A stretch of 42,257 nucleotides of DNA from Streptomyces sp. TRM49041 (lineage in GTDB: Bacteria > Actinomycetota > Actinomycetes > Streptomycetales > Streptomycetaceae): positions 3,366-45,622 of the forward strand of contig NZ_VSRY01000164.1 of assembly GCF_008271805.1 (NCBI RefSeq), read 5' to 3'. A program made the position numbers and the translations under genes. Below the pieces are notes generated by a model that was not told the DNA's origin, did not search any database, and saw only the letters and a list, made by a program, of their open reading frames with translations. Below, in pieces: positions 7,663-15,965 of this stretch. The stretch's first letter is position 1, and every line of letters starts with the position of its first letter.

Positions 7663-8148
7663 GTGCCCGTTCCGCGTATGAGCAGTACGCCGTTGCCCGG
7701 CATCGGGGTCCGTTACGACCTGACCACGCGGGAGGACCGCCGCCTGTCGGTGGTCGCGCAGCGCGACGGGACGCGGGTACTGAACGCGTATCACCGGGAC
7801 GATCCCGACGCGTGTGCCTTGTCCGTGAAGCTGAACGCGGGGGAGGCGGAGGCACTGATCGACGCGCTGATGCCCTCGCACCACAGCCCCAATCTGCTGT
7901 CCACGACGGACCTGGGGCTGGTCGCCGAGCGGATCGAGCTGTCGGCGTCCTCGTACTGGAACGGGCGGCTGCTCGGGGACACGCGGATGCGGACGGAGAC
8001 GGGCGTGTCGATCGTGGCCGTGCTGCGCAGAGCCGACGCCATTCCCGCGCCTGGGCCGGAGTTCCGTCTGGCAGGCGGCGACACCCTCATTGTCATCGGC
8101 ACCCGCGAAGGCGTCGACTCCGCCGCCGCGATACTCGGAAGGGAGTGA
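7663..8148 (+). CDS. TrkA-C domain protein, regulatory subunit of cation:proton antiporter
   Basis: A 161-aa cytosolic protein. The N-terminal half (LPGIGVRYDLTTREDRRLSV) matches the KhtT-like N-terminal domain found with CPA2 antiporters. The C-terminal half (residues about 85-160) is a TrkA-C/RCK-C fold ending in EFRLAGGDTLIVIGTREGVD, the usual closing strand and helix. Such subunits gate a partner antiporter in response to nucleotides or pH. The GTG start has an excellent GGAGGAG 7 bases upstream, and ATG at 7678 is less well placed. Only 3 bases separate its stop from the antiporter gene, so the two form one translational unit. Confidence 0.85.
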   Translation: MPVPRMSSTPLPGIGVRYDLTTREDRRLSVVAQRDGTRVLNAYHRDDPDACALSVKLNAGEAEALIDALMPSHHSPNLLSTTDLGLVAERIELSASSYWNGRLLGDTRMRTETGVSIVAVLRRADAIPAPGPEFRLAGGDTLIVIGTREGVDSAAAILGRE

Positions 8149-8151
8149 TGA

Positions 8152-9396
8152 GTGCACTCGTCCGCCGTCTTCCTCATTGAGTTCGGTGCGATCATCCTCG
8201 GCCTCGGCCTGCTGGGCCGGATCGCCGGACGGCTGAGGTTCTCCCCCATCCCCCTCTACCTTCTCGCCGGGCTCGCCTTCGGCACGGGCGGGCTGCTGCC
8301 CCTGGGCGCGAGCGAGGAGTTCGTGGCGATCGGCGCAGAGATCGGCGTCATCCTCCTGCTGCTGATGCTGGGTCTGGAGTACACCGCCACCGACCTGGTG
8401 ACGAACCTCAAGACCCAGTACCCGGCCGGCCTGGTGGACGCCGCCCTCAACGCCCTGCCCGGCGCCGCGATGGCCCTGCTGCTTGGCTGGGGACCGGTGG
8501 CCGCCGTCGTGCTGGCCGGGGTGACGTGGATATCGTCGTCCGGAGTGATCGCGAAGGTCCTCGGCGACCTCGGGCGTCTCGGCAACCGGGAGACACCGGT
8601 CGTGCTGAGCATCCTGGTCCTCGAAGACCTGTCCATGGCGGTCTACCTGCCGATCCTCACCGCACTGCTGGCCGGTACCGGGCTCGCCGCCGGCAGCGTC
8701 ACCCTCGCCGTCGCGCTGGGCGCCGCCGGGCTGGTGCTCTTCCTCGCCCTGCGCTACGGCAGGATCATCTCCCGCTTCGTCTCCAGCGACGACCCCGAGA
8801 AGCTGCTCCTCGTCGTGCTCGGCCTGACCCTGCTGGTGGCCGGCATCGCCCAGCAACTCCAGGTGTCGGCGGCCGTGGGTGCGTTCCTCGTCGGCATCGC
8901 TCTGTCCGGTGAGGTCGCCGAAGGCGCGCACAACCTGCTCAGCCCGCTGCGGGACCTGTTCGCCGCCGTCTTCTTCGTCTTCTTCGGCCTCCACACCGAC
9001 CCCGCCAGCATCCCGCCGGTCCTCCTCCCGGCCCTCGCCCTGGCCGTGGTCACGGCCGCCACGAAGATCGCCACCGGCTACTGGGCCGCCAGGCGCGCGG
9101 GCATCTCCGCGAAGGGGCGGTGGCGGGCGGGCGGCACCCTGGTGGCGCGCGGCGAGTTCTCCATCGTCATCGCGGGGCTGGCCGTCACCGCGGGCATCGA
9201 ACCGTCCCTCGGCCCCCTGGCCACGGCGTATGTCCTCATCCTCGTCGTGCTGGGCCCGCTCACCGCCCGCTACACCGAACCCATCGCCACCCGGCTCACC
9301 ACCCGGAGCCGCAGCGGCCCCATGGAACTGGTCGTCGTGCCGCCGCAGGAGGAGATGCTCGATCCGGTGGAGGACGGCACAGCGGGACGTGCCTGA
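8152..9396 (+). CDS. CPA2-family cation:proton antiporter
   Basis: A 414-aa membrane protein with about 12 hydrophobic segments and the CPA2 (KefB/GerN-like) layout: FGAIILGLGLLGRIAGRLRF at the N-terminus, LLLLMLGLEYTATDL, the unwound-helix region GVTWISSSGVIAKVL, and ILVLEDLSMAVYLP with the acidic pair ED. LVARGEFSIVIAG lies in the late helices. It probably exchanges K+ or Na+ for H+ at the cytoplasmic membrane under control of the preceding TrkA-C subunit. The protein has no C-terminal TrkA-N domain, which agrees with regulation by a separate subunit. The start is GTG, 3 bases after the previous stop. Confidence 0.9.
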   Translation: MHSSAVFLIEFGAIILGLGLLGRIAGRLRFSPIPLYLLAGLAFGTGGLLPLGASEEFVAIGAEIGVILLLLMLGLEYTATDLVTNLKTQYPAGLVDAALNALPGAAMALLLGWGPVAAVVLAGVTWISSSGVIAKVLGDLGRLGNRETPVVLSILVLEDLSMAVYLPILTALLAGTGLAAGSVTLAVALGAAGLVLFLALRYGRIISRFVSSDDPEKLLLVVLGLTLLVAGIAQQLQVSAAVGAFLVGIALSGEVAEGAHNLLSPLRDLFAAVFFVFFGLHTDPASIPPVLLPALALAVVTAATKIATGYWAARRAGISAKGRWRAGGTLVARGEFSIVIAGLAVTAGIEPSLGPLATAYVLILVVLGPLTARYTEPIATRLTTRSRSGPMELVVVPPQEEMLDPVEDGTAGRA

Positions 9397-9402
9397 TCAG
9401 GG

Positions 9403-9474
9403 CGTGACCGCGTGACCGCGTGACCGTGTGACCGGGGCGGAACTCGCGAACCGCGAACCGCGAACCGCCCCGGT
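9403..9474. terminator. tandem repeats and terminator hairpin between convergent genes
   Basis: Four copies of an 8-base unit CGTGACCG (9403-9434, the last imperfect) run into a 10-bp stem ACCGGGGCGG / CCGCCCCGGT (9431-9440 and 9465-9474). The loop holds three copies of GCGAACC. It lies between the antiporter gene and the oppositely directed CBS gene, so it probably ends both transcripts. Confidence 0.55.
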
Positions 9475-9612
9475 CCTCGCCGTTCCGGCGGTCCGCCTGG
9501 GCGGTGGGTGCTCTGTGGGGCCCCGGCCTGTCGGCGGGAGAGCGAGCAATGCCCGGTCTCCGGCCCGGGGTACTCGCCGGTCCGGATGTGACGCGGCCGA
9601 GCCCCGCCCGGC

Positions 9613-10071
9613 TCACCCGTCAACCAGGAAGTGCTCCATGAGCCGGGCCGCGGTGATCGCTCCGGACGTCCACACCCGGTCCCCGTCCGCCTCGACCACA
9701 GCCACCAGCGGCGTGTGGGTCGAGCACATCAGCGCGGCGATCTCCAGCGCTCCGGCACCCGGCCCCACCACCGTCGGCATCACCCGCTGCCCCGGAATCC
9801 ACTCCGCCACCGACAGCCCCTCCAACAGCTGCGGCAGTGTGTCCTCACCCTCCGCCCGCAAGGCGCTGGCCAGGCTCGGCCGATCCCGCGCGAACTCCGG
9901 CACGAGCAACGCCAGCAACTGCGACCCCGGCACGATCGCGTACGGCCGGCCGTCACGGTCCACCACCAGCAACGCGGGCAGCCGATGCTCCACGAACAAC
10001 CGGGCCGCGGTGACCGCGTCATCGTCCGTGGACACCGTCGGATACGGCTCCGCGAGATCACTCGCATGCAT
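9613..10071 (-). CDS. CBS-domain pair protein
   Basis: A 152-aa cytosolic protein made of two CBS motifs. The first is at residues about 1-60 (MHASDLAEPYPTVSTDDDAV, then LPALLVVDRDGRPYAIVPGS). The second is at about 88-150 (VAEWIPGQRVMPTVVGPGAG, then THTPLVAVVEADGDRVW and GAITAARLMEHFL). CBS pairs bind adenine nucleotides and usually regulate transporters or enzymes. The ATG start follows AAAGGGG. It stands alone and is convergent with the CPA2 antiporter. In Streptomyces, stand-alone CBS proteins next to transporters are thought to act as sensors, but the target here is not shown. Confidence 0.8.
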   Translation of the reverse strand: MHASDLAEPYPTVSTDDDAVTAARLFVEHRLPALLVVDRDGRPYAIVPGSQLLALLVPEFARDRPSLASALRAEGEDTLPQLLEGLSVAEWIPGQRVMPTVVGPGAGALEIAALMCSTHTPLVAVVEADGDRVWTSGAITAARLMEHFLVDG

Positions 10072-10249
10072 ACGGGCCCCTTTGCCGCGCCAACGGAATC
10101 AATGCCCCGATTATCATCCATAACCGGACCAAAGGGTGAGATGTGCTGTCGATCGCGACATTCGTCCCGCCCGGTCGGCGCGCGCCCAGAGCGGGCCCAG
10201 TCGCCGGGGCGGTCCGCTCCCTCATGGGGTTGCCCTTGAGGGGCGCCGC

Positions 10250-10849
10250 TCAGGACACCTCGCCGCGCACGCTCTTCCCGAGCAGGCCGGGTGCGTACGT
10301 CACGTACGCCGGGGTGAAGCCGCCCTCGCCGGTTACGACGCCGGTGATGTGCTCGCCGGGCGCGAGGTCGACGGTGTCGATCTGCCGTTCGTCCCTGCCC
10401 AGCTCCTGTGTGTGCACGCCGCCGCCGGTATCGGTGATCGTGAAGTACAGCGGGTTCACGGGGATCGACCGGCCGCCCTTGTTGGCGACCGTCACGGTGA
10501 CGCTGGTGTACGCGCCGCCGTCGTGCAGGATGCCCGGCTTGAACGTCGTCTTCTTCGCGGTCACCTCGATCTCCGCGGCCTTCTCCGGCTTCTCCTCGGC
10601 GGGTGCCACAGCCGGCTTCTCCGGTGCGGGCCCGGCCTCGGCGGGCGCGGTCCGCTTCGGTTCCGTGTCGCCGTTGGAGTCCGTGCCGCCGGAGACGGCG
10701 GCGCCGATGATGCCGAGCAGGAGCAGCGCGCCGAAGATGCTCCCGAGGACGATGGCGACGATCGCGCCCGTTCCGAGGCTCTTCTTCGGGGGCTGCGGAG
10801 GAGGGTAGGGCGCGTAAGGCGGGCCTGGGTCGGGCGGGTGTGGGTTCAC
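10250..10849 (-). CDS. membrane-anchored DUF4352-like protein
   Basis: A 199-aa protein. It has a Pro-rich cytoplasmic N-terminus (NPHPPDPGPPYAPYPPPQPP), one membrane helix at residues about 28-52 (GAIVAIVLGSIFGALLLLGI), a charged linker rich in Glu, Lys, Ala and Pro, and an external beta-domain with the DUF4352 pattern (YTSVTVTVANKGGRSIPVNP, then FTITDTGGGVHTQE and a DLAPGEHITGVV turn). DUF4352 proteins are extracytoplasmic and of largely unknown role. The start is GTG after GAGGGGAC. The next gene on the same strand encodes a lipoprotein with a similar fold. Confidence 0.75.
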   Translation of the reverse strand: MNPHPPDPGPPYAPYPPPQPPKKSLGTGAIVAIVLGSIFGALLLLGIIGAAVSGGTDSNGDTEPKRTAPAEAGPAPEKPAVAPAEEKPEKAAEIEVTAKKTTFKPGILHDGGAYTSVTVTVANKGGRSIPVNPLYFTITDTGGGVHTQELGRDERQIDTVDLAPGEHITGVVTGEGGFTPAYVTYAPGLLGKSVRGEVS

Positions 10850-10999
10850 GGTGTCCCCTCAGTGGTGCCTATGGCGGTGGCGGTGTGGGGGGATGGCGAA
10901 CGTACCGCGGGTGTGGGTGTGGTGAAGGCGGTTCCGCTGATCTGTACCTGGACGTGTTCGCGCGTTGTCCGCGGTGCGGCGGGGCGCTGCCGGCAGGAG

Positions 11000-11563
11000 T
11001 CAGCCGATGGCCCACTCGGTGGGCTGCGTGCCATCAGGCTCGTACACGAGCCGCTCGGGGCTCTTGTCGCCGGGCACGGGGAAGGCGATCAGCCCGGCCG
11101 CGCAACGTCCAGGTTTGACCGTGCGGTCCATCGGGAACTCCGGCTTCGGCATGTCACCGCCCGTGGAGCCGGTGACCTGGATGCTGGTGCTGTCCTTGTA
11201 CGACAGGTGCCAGGGGAATTGGCTGACCGTGAAGTCGCTGCCCTGGACATTGCAGACCTTGACGTTGATGGTGGCCCAGGTGTCGCCGCCTTGGAAGTCC
11301 AAGGGCTTCTGCGGCTGAGGGCCCTTGTAGGGCTGCTGGTACTGCAGTGCCTGGACGGTGATGTGCAGGTCGTTCTCGTCCTCGACGATGTCGACCTTGG
11401 TGCCCATCTTGAGCGGTGCCGAGGGTGTGGCCGCGGCCTTGGGGGTGGGCGTGGCGGTGACGGTCCGTGTGACCGTGACGGTGGGGCCGGGCTCTCCGTT
11501 GCCGCTGCAGGCGGTGAGCGGGAGGAGCAGGCTGACGGTTACGGCGAGGTGTCTGGTGTGCAT
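11000..11563 (-). CDS. lipoprotein with DUF4352-like beta domain
   Basis: A 187-aa protein with a lipoprotein signal: MHTRHLAVTVSLLLPLTACS, lipobox LTAC, lipidated Cys at residue 19. A Thr/Pro-rich linker (TVTVTRTVTATPTPKA) leads to a beta domain (MGTKVDIVEDENDLHITVQA, then DTWATINVKVCNVQGSDFTV and a C-terminal GLIAFPVPGDKSPERLVYEP). The layout matches the upstream paralogue with the membrane helix, so they may be a duplicated pair. ATG is the start. Its leader contains a 17-bp perfect inverted repeat. Confidence 0.8.
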   Translation of the reverse strand: MHTRHLAVTVSLLLPLTACSGNGEPGPTVTVTRTVTATPTPKAAATPSAPLKMGTKVDIVEDENDLHITVQALQYQQPYKGPQPQKPLDFQGGDTWATINVKVCNVQGSDFTVSQFPWHLSYKDSTSIQVTGSTGGDMPKPEFPMDRTVKPGRCAAGLIAFPVPGDKSPERLVYEPDGTQPTEWAIG

Positions 11564-11657
11564 GGTCCCCCCAGGGCCGGTGTGTGTGGTGGGGGTCAGG
11601 GTGGCAGAGAGAGCACCGCGGTGTCCGCCGGTGCGGCGAAGCGCCGCGCGATGGTGT

Positions 11658-11696
11658 GACCTCACCCCGCCGGGGCGGGCCCGGCGGGGTGAGGTC
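11658..11696. repeat. 17-bp perfect inverted repeat in divergent intergenic region
   Basis: Left arm GACCTCACCCCGCCGGG (11658-11674) and right arm CCCGGCGGGGTGAGGTC (11680-11696), with a 5-base loop. It could be a terminator-like attenuator in the leader of the lipoprotein gene or a large operator. It lies between two divergent genes, where a normal terminator is not expected. Confidence 0.6.
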
Positions 11697-11711
11697 GTCT
11701 GCGGCTGGTGT

Positions 11712-11731
11712 ATTCCATAATTCCATGGAAT
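11712..11731. promoter_or_regulatory. AT-rich palindrome, candidate operator of MBL/rhodanese operon
   Basis: ATTCCATGGAAT (11720-11731) is a perfect 12-bp palindrome. It is preceded by a further ATTCCAT at 11712-11718 and stands out in a GC-rich region. It sits about 75 bases before the MBL/rhodanese start. ArsR- or CsoR-type sulfide/persulfide regulators often control such genes, but no regulator gene is adjacent. Confidence 0.4.
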
Positions 11732-11803
11732 ATTGAGAGTGGGTGGGCGGGGCCGTGGCCGGGCGCCTCGCCCCGCCCGTCCGAGACGGACCTGGAGGAT
11801 GCT

Positions 11804-13183
11804 GTGGGCTTCGCCGAGGACCACCTGGTGCCACTGGTGGACGAGGGGCTGGGCAACAGTGCCTACCTCGTCGATCTGGGGGACGGCCGCGCCCTGGCGG
11901 TGGACGCCGGGCGCGATCTGCGTGCCCTGTACGCGGCCGCCGAGCGGCTCGGGCTGCGCGTCGCCTACGCGGCCGACACGCACCTGCACGCCGACTTCCT
12001 CTCCGGAGCCGTGCAGCTCGGCCACGATCACGGCGCCGCCGTGCTCGCCTCCGCCGGCGGACACCGCGCCTTCCCGCACCGTGGCCTGGGCGACGGCGAC
12101 GAGGTGGACCTCGGCGGACTGACGCTTCGGGCCCTGGCCACCCCCGGCCACACCGACGAGCACCTCGCCTTCCTGCTGCTGGAAGGCTCCCGGGAGCTGG
12201 GCGTCTTCACCGGTGGGTCGCTGATCGTGAACTCCGCCGCCCGCACCGACCTGCTCGGTGCCGGGCGCACCGACGAGCTGGCCCGCGCCCAGTACCACTC
12301 ACTGCGGCGTCTGACCACGCTTCCGGATGCCACGGCCGTGTGGCCCACCCACGGGGCGGGCTCGTTCTGTTCCGCCCCTCCCGGCGCCGAGCGCACCACC
12401 ACCGTCGGCGCGCAGAAGCGGGCCAACCCGCTGCTGGCCGCACCGGACGAGGACTCCTTCGTGCGGCAGCTCGTGGGCAGCCTCGGCTCCTATCCGGCGT
12501 ACTTCGACCGCCTCACCGAGATCAACCGACGCGGCCCCGCCGTACTGACCGCCGAGCCGGCCCTGCGCGCCCTCGACGCCGGGCAGGTCGGCGGGCTGCT
12601 CGCCGACGGGGGGTATGTGGTCGACGTGCGCCCGGCGGCCGAGTTCGCGGCCGGTCACATCCCCGGCGCGGTCTCCATCCCACTGCGCGAGCAGTTCGCG
12701 ACCTGGCTGGGCTGGCTGCTGCCCGATGACGCCCCGATCGCCTTCGTCACCGGCGACGACCAGGACCTGAGCGAGATCGTCTGGCAGGCGTACAAGATCG
12801 GCTACGAGCGGCCGGCCGGACGCCTCGACGGTGGCATGGGCGCCTGGATCGCCGACGGCCGCGACTGGACCACCACCGCGTTCGTCACCGCCGACCGGGC
12901 CCCGGGACCCCCGGCCGCCCCGTACATCGACGTGCGGCAGGAGGCGGAGTACGCCGCCGGACACGTCCCCGGCGCCCTCCATCTCGAACTGGGCGACCTC
13001 GCCTCCCGTGCCGCCGAGGCCCCTGAAGGCGCCGTCGTGGCCTGCGGACACGGCGAGCGCGCCATGACCGCCGCCAGCATCCTGGAACGCGCCGGCCACA
13101 CCGGCATCACCGTCCTGAGGGGCGGCCCCGCGGCGTACGCCGCCGCCCACGGCCGAGACCTCGCCGAAGGCGACGGCCGGTGA
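11804..13183 (+). CDS. metallo-beta-lactamase / double rhodanese protein
   Basis: A 459-aa protein. Residues about 1-215 form a metallo-beta-lactamase fold related to persulfide dioxygenases: the first metal motif THLHADFLSG near residue 50, then ATPGHTDEHLAFLL and VWPTHGAGSFC. Two rhodanese domains follow (about 255-360 and 365-455). The first has VDVRPAAEFAAGHIPGAVSI, but the active-site loop AFVTGDDQ lacks Cys. The second has IDVRQEAEYAAGHVPGALHL and a Cys loop VACGHGERAM. It probably handles sulfane sulfur (glutathione/mycothiol persulfide chemistry). The GTG start has GGAGG 5 bases upstream. Its stop overlaps the start of an MFS gene, so the pair is co-expressed. Confidence 0.85.
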   Translation: MGFAEDHLVPLVDEGLGNSAYLVDLGDGRALAVDAGRDLRALYAAAERLGLRVAYAADTHLHADFLSGAVQLGHDHGAAVLASAGGHRAFPHRGLGDGDEVDLGGLTLRALATPGHTDEHLAFLLLEGSRELGVFTGGSLIVNSAARTDLLGAGRTDELARAQYHSLRRLTTLPDATAVWPTHGAGSFCSAPPGAERTTTVGAQKRANPLLAAPDEDSFVRQLVGSLGSYPAYFDRLTEINRRGPAVLTAEPALRALDAGQVGGLLADGGYVVDVRPAAEFAAGHIPGAVSIPLREQFATWLGWLLPDDAPIAFVTGDDQDLSEIVWQAYKIGYERPAGRLDGGMGAWIADGRDWTTTAFVTADRAPGPPAAPYIDVRQEAEYAAGHVPGALHLELGDLASRAAEAPEGAVVACGHGERAMTAASILERAGHTGITVLRGGPAAYAAAHGRDLAEGDGR

Positions 13184-14436
13184 GCACGACAGCCCACGAG
13201 GCCAGGCCCGTACGGCTCGGACTGCGGGAGAACCGGCTCCAGTTCACCCTGCTCGTCGTCGTCAACGTCTGCGTCGGTGGCCTGGTCGGTCTCGAGCGGA
13301 CCACCGTGCCGCTGATCGGCACCGACGTCTTCGGCCTGACCAGCGATCTCGCGGTCTTCTCCTTCATCATCGCCTTCGGCGTCACCAAGGCCCTGACCAA
13401 CCTCGCCGCCGGGGCGCTGACCGCCCGATTCCGCCGGAAACAGCTTCTGGTCGTCGGCTGGCTCATCGGGGCTCCCGTCCCCTTCGCCCTGGCCTGGGCG
13501 CCGTCCTGGGGCTGGATCGTCGCCGCGAACGTCCTGTTGGGCGTCAACCAGGGCATGACCTGGTCGATGACCGTCAACATGAAGATCGACCTCGTCGGCC
13601 CCGCCCGGCGCGGGCTCGCCACCGGCCTGAACGAGGCCGCCGGATACATCGCCGTCGGCGCGACCGCCCTGCTCACCGGCTACCTCGCCACCGCCTACGG
13701 CCTGCGTCCGGCCCCCGAGCTCATCGGAGTGGTCTTCGTCGCCGCCGGCCTCGCGCTGTCCCTGGTCGTCCGCGACACCGCCGGCCATGTCGCCCTGGAA
13801 CTCGCCCAGCATCCCGAGCCGACCGCCGCCGAGCAGTCGCCCGGCCTCGCCCGGACCTTCGCCCGCACCTCCTGGCGCGACCGCTCCCTGCGCGGCGCCA
13901 GTCAGGCCGGGCTGGTCAACAACCTCAACGACGGACTGACATGGGGTGTCTTTCCCCTGCTGTTCACCGACCACGGCCTCGGTCTCGCCGCCGTCGGTCT
14001 CATCAAGGGCCTGTACCCGCTGCTGTGGGGCATCGGCCAGATACCCACCGGGCACCTCGCGGACCGCGTCGGCCGCAAACCCCTCATCGTGACCGGCATG
14101 CTGGTCCAGGCCGGAGGCTTCGTCCTGGCCCTGGCGCTGCTGGACACCCCGCTGCTCGCGGGCGTCCTGTCCGCCGTCGTGCTCGGTATCGGCACGGCCA
14201 TGGTCTATCCCGCCCTGATCGCCTCCGTCTCCGATCACGCCCATCCCACCTGGCGTGCCAACGCGCTCGGCACCTACCGCTTCTGGCGCGACATCGGCTA
14301 CGCCGTGGGCGCCCTGGTGGCCGGCGTCCTCGCCGACCGGTTCGGTCTCGACGCCACCGTCATCGCCGCGGCCGTCCTCACCGCCGCCTCGGGCCTGATC
14401 GCCGCCCGCTGGATCACCGAACACCCCGCGCGATGA
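13180..14436 (+). CDS. MFS transporter
   Basis: A 418-aa protein with 12 predicted membrane segments and the MFS loop pattern in both halves (ALTARFRRKQLLVVG; HLADRVGRKPLIVTG). It starts at a GTG that overlaps the TGA of the MBL/rhodanese gene (GTGA), which indicates translational coupling. MFS proteins fused or paired with rhodanese and MBL modules recur in bacteria, and a role in exporting or importing a sulfur species is a reasonable inference. The substrate is not known. Late helices contain a conserved-looking segment WRANALGTYRFWRDIGYAVG. Confidence 0.8.
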   Translation: MSTTAHEARPVRLGLRENRLQFTLLVVVNVCVGGLVGLERTTVPLIGTDVFGLTSDLAVFSFIIAFGVTKALTNLAAGALTARFRRKQLLVVGWLIGAPVPFALAWAPSWGWIVAANVLLGVNQGMTWSMTVNMKIDLVGPARRGLATGLNEAAGYIAVGATALLTGYLATAYGLRPAPELIGVVFVAAGLALSLVVRDTAGHVALELAQHPEPTAAEQSPGLARTFARTSWRDRSLRGASQAGLVNNLNDGLTWGVFPLLFTDHGLGLAAVGLIKGLYPLLWGIGQIPTGHLADRVGRKPLIVTGMLVQAGGFVLALALLDTPLLAGVLSAVVLGIGTAMVYPALIASVSDHAHPTWRANALGTYRFWRDIGYAVGALVAGVLADRFGLDATVIAAAVLTAASGLIAARWITEHPAR

Positions 14437-14521
14437 GCCCACGCCGCCGCGGACAGGGCGGTGTGGGTCACCCGCGCGGCGCGGTGCAACCGTTTCGCCG
14501 GGCACGGTGTTCCTTCCGGTA

Positions 14522-15115
14522 ATGGACGAGAAGGCCGAGCAGCAGCTGACCGAGCTCCTGGCGGTGGACCTCGACGCCGGCTTCACGGAGCTGGTCCGGG
14601 TCCACGAGCGGGCGGTGTACATGTTTCTGCTCCGGGTCTCCGGCTCCGCCACCGAGGCCGCCGACCTGGGGCAGGACGCGTTCCTGCGCGCCTACACGGC
14701 ATTACAGGGGTACGCCCCCGACCGCCGCCGGGAGCTGAAGCCGCGTGCCTGGCTGATGACCATCGCCGCGAACGTGTGGCGCAACCACGTACGCACCTGC
14801 ACACGCCGCCCCGCCCCGGCCGACGTGCGGGTGGAGGACACCGCCGACGCCTGGACCGACCAGGGGCCCGGACCGGACGAGCGCGCCGCGCTGGCCGAGG
14901 ACCGTCGGCGGCTGGTCGCGGCGCTGCTGGAGCTGCCGGAGCACCACCGGACAGCGGTCGTGCTCCGCCATGTGGTGGGAATGGGCTACGCGGAGGTGGC
15001 GGAGGTGCAGGGGTGCGCGGTCGGGACGGTCAAGGCGCAGGTGTCCAGGGGCCTGAGAAGTCTCCGTCGGCTGCTGGAGCCGGAGACATCGGTGTTGGAG
15101 GAGGTGACGACATGA
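14522..15115 (+). CDS. ECF-type RNA polymerase sigma factor
   Basis: A 197-aa protein with sigma region 2 at residues about 18-85 (AGFTELVRVHERAVYMFLLR, then ADLGQDAFLRAYTAL and RAWLMTIAANVWRNHVR) and region 4 at about 130-185 (LLELPEHHRTAVVLRHVVGM, then CAVGTVKAQVSRGLRSLRRL). It directs polymerase to its own regulon. The next gene, an Ogt/Ada-like protein, overlaps its stop (ATGA), and Ogt and an oxygenase follow, so alkylation stress is the likely signal. A TTA leucine codon at 14702-14704 (residue 61) makes its translation a bldA target. The start is uncertain. GTG at 14507 would add five residues, and neither start has a clear ribosome binding site. Confidence 0.85.
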   Translation: MDEKAEQQLTELLAVDLDAGFTELVRVHERAVYMFLLRVSGSATEAADLGQDAFLRAYTALQGYAPDRRRELKPRAWLMTIAANVWRNHVRTCTRRPAPADVRVEDTADAWTDQGPGPDERAALAEDRRRLVAALLELPEHHRTAVVLRHVVGMGYAEVAEVQGCAVGTVKAQVSRGLRSLRRLLEPETSVLEEVTT

Positions 15116-15921
15116 AAGGGCATGACCCCGAGGCGGTGCCTCGGCCGGACGACCGGGCGGTGAGCGGCCTGAACGGGCTCGCCGCGGAACCTCCGAATGA
15201 CTTCGCCCTGCGCGTACTGCGGAGCGCCGGCGTTCCCCGCGAGCGCTACGACACATACGTACGCCTCGAAACGCCCGTCGGCGGTCTGTTCGTGGCGGCG
15301 GGTCCGCATGCGGTGACCGGCTCCGCCCTCGACTCGGCGGGGCTCGGCGCGACGGCCTTCGAAGAACTGCACCGCTCCCGCACCAACCGCTCGGCCATAC
15401 GGTCGGCCAAGCCGTTCCCGGGCGCGGTCACCGCCCTGCGGACAGGGCGGGCGCGGGGGCTGCCCATCGACCTGTCCGGTCTCACCGTGACCGAGCGTGC
15501 CGTGCTGGAGGCCGTACGGACCATCCCGGTACGGCAGTTGCGGCCGGTCGCGTGGGTCGCCAGGGAGGCCGCGGTGCCGTCGGCCGCGGTCGTCGGTGCC
15601 CTGGCGAAGAACCCGGTGACCGTGTTGATCCCCTGCCACCGCGTGACGTACGACAGCGGCGTGCCCTGCGACGCCGTCCACGTCCCGGACGTGGGCGACG
15701 CGCTGCGCACGGCGGAGGGCGTCGACACGCGGAGGGCGGCGGAGCTGAGCCGCCTAGGGGCGGTGTTCCTCGGGAGCGACACGACCCGTATCTACTGCCA
15801 TCCGACGTGTGCGCACGCGCGCCGTATCACCCCACCCCACCAGGTGCCGTTCCGAAGCGCGCGCGAGGCCGACAGGGCCGGCTACCGCGCGTGCAAGAGC
15901 TGCCGGCCCGTCATCGCGTGA
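15112..15921 (+). CDS. Ogt-like methyltransferase with C-terminal Ada-type Cys4 domain
   Basis: A 269-aa protein. Residues about 45-210 resemble an O6-methylguanine-DNA methyltransferase with an acceptor motif IPCHRV (Cys175) and a helix preceding it (TVTERAVLEAVRTIPV). Residues about 220-268 match the metal-binding N-domain of Ada, which accepts methyl from phosphotriesters: FLGSDTTRIYCHPTC and AGYRACKSC, with Cys229, Cys233, Cys261 and Cys264 in place. The order is reversed compared with Ada. The start codon overlaps the ECF sigma stop and follows GGAGGAGG. An N-terminal 40-residue segment of unknown fold could contact the sigma factor. I infer a sensor or regulator of the sigma factor that reads DNA methylation. 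Direct repair is the alternative. Confidence 0.8.
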   Translation: MKGHDPEAVPRPDDRAVSGLNGLAAEPPNDFALRVLRSAGVPRERYDTYVRLETPVGGLFVAAGPHAVTGSALDSAGLGATAFEELHRSRTNRSAIRSAKPFPGAVTALRTGRARGLPIDLSGLTVTERAVLEAVRTIPVRQLRPVAWVAREAAVPSAAVVGALAKNPVTVLIPCHRVTYDSGVPCDAVHVPDVGDALRTAEGVDTRRAAELSRLGAVFLGSDTTRIYCHPTCAHARRITPPHQVPFRSAREADRAGYRACKSCRPVIA

Positions 15922-15965
15922 CGGTCGCCGGTCGGTACGGCCATGACGAACACGGGAGTCACATG

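Noticed and set aside
9403..9465. Short tandem repeats as a possible CRISPR array
   Set aside because: Units are 7-8 bases with no spacers, and they form part of a terminator hairpin.
12299..14652. Long minus-strand frames (283 and 616 aa) across the MBL/rhodanese and MFS genes
   Set aside because: Gly/Gln/Asp-rich shadows of clearly recognisable plus-strand genes.
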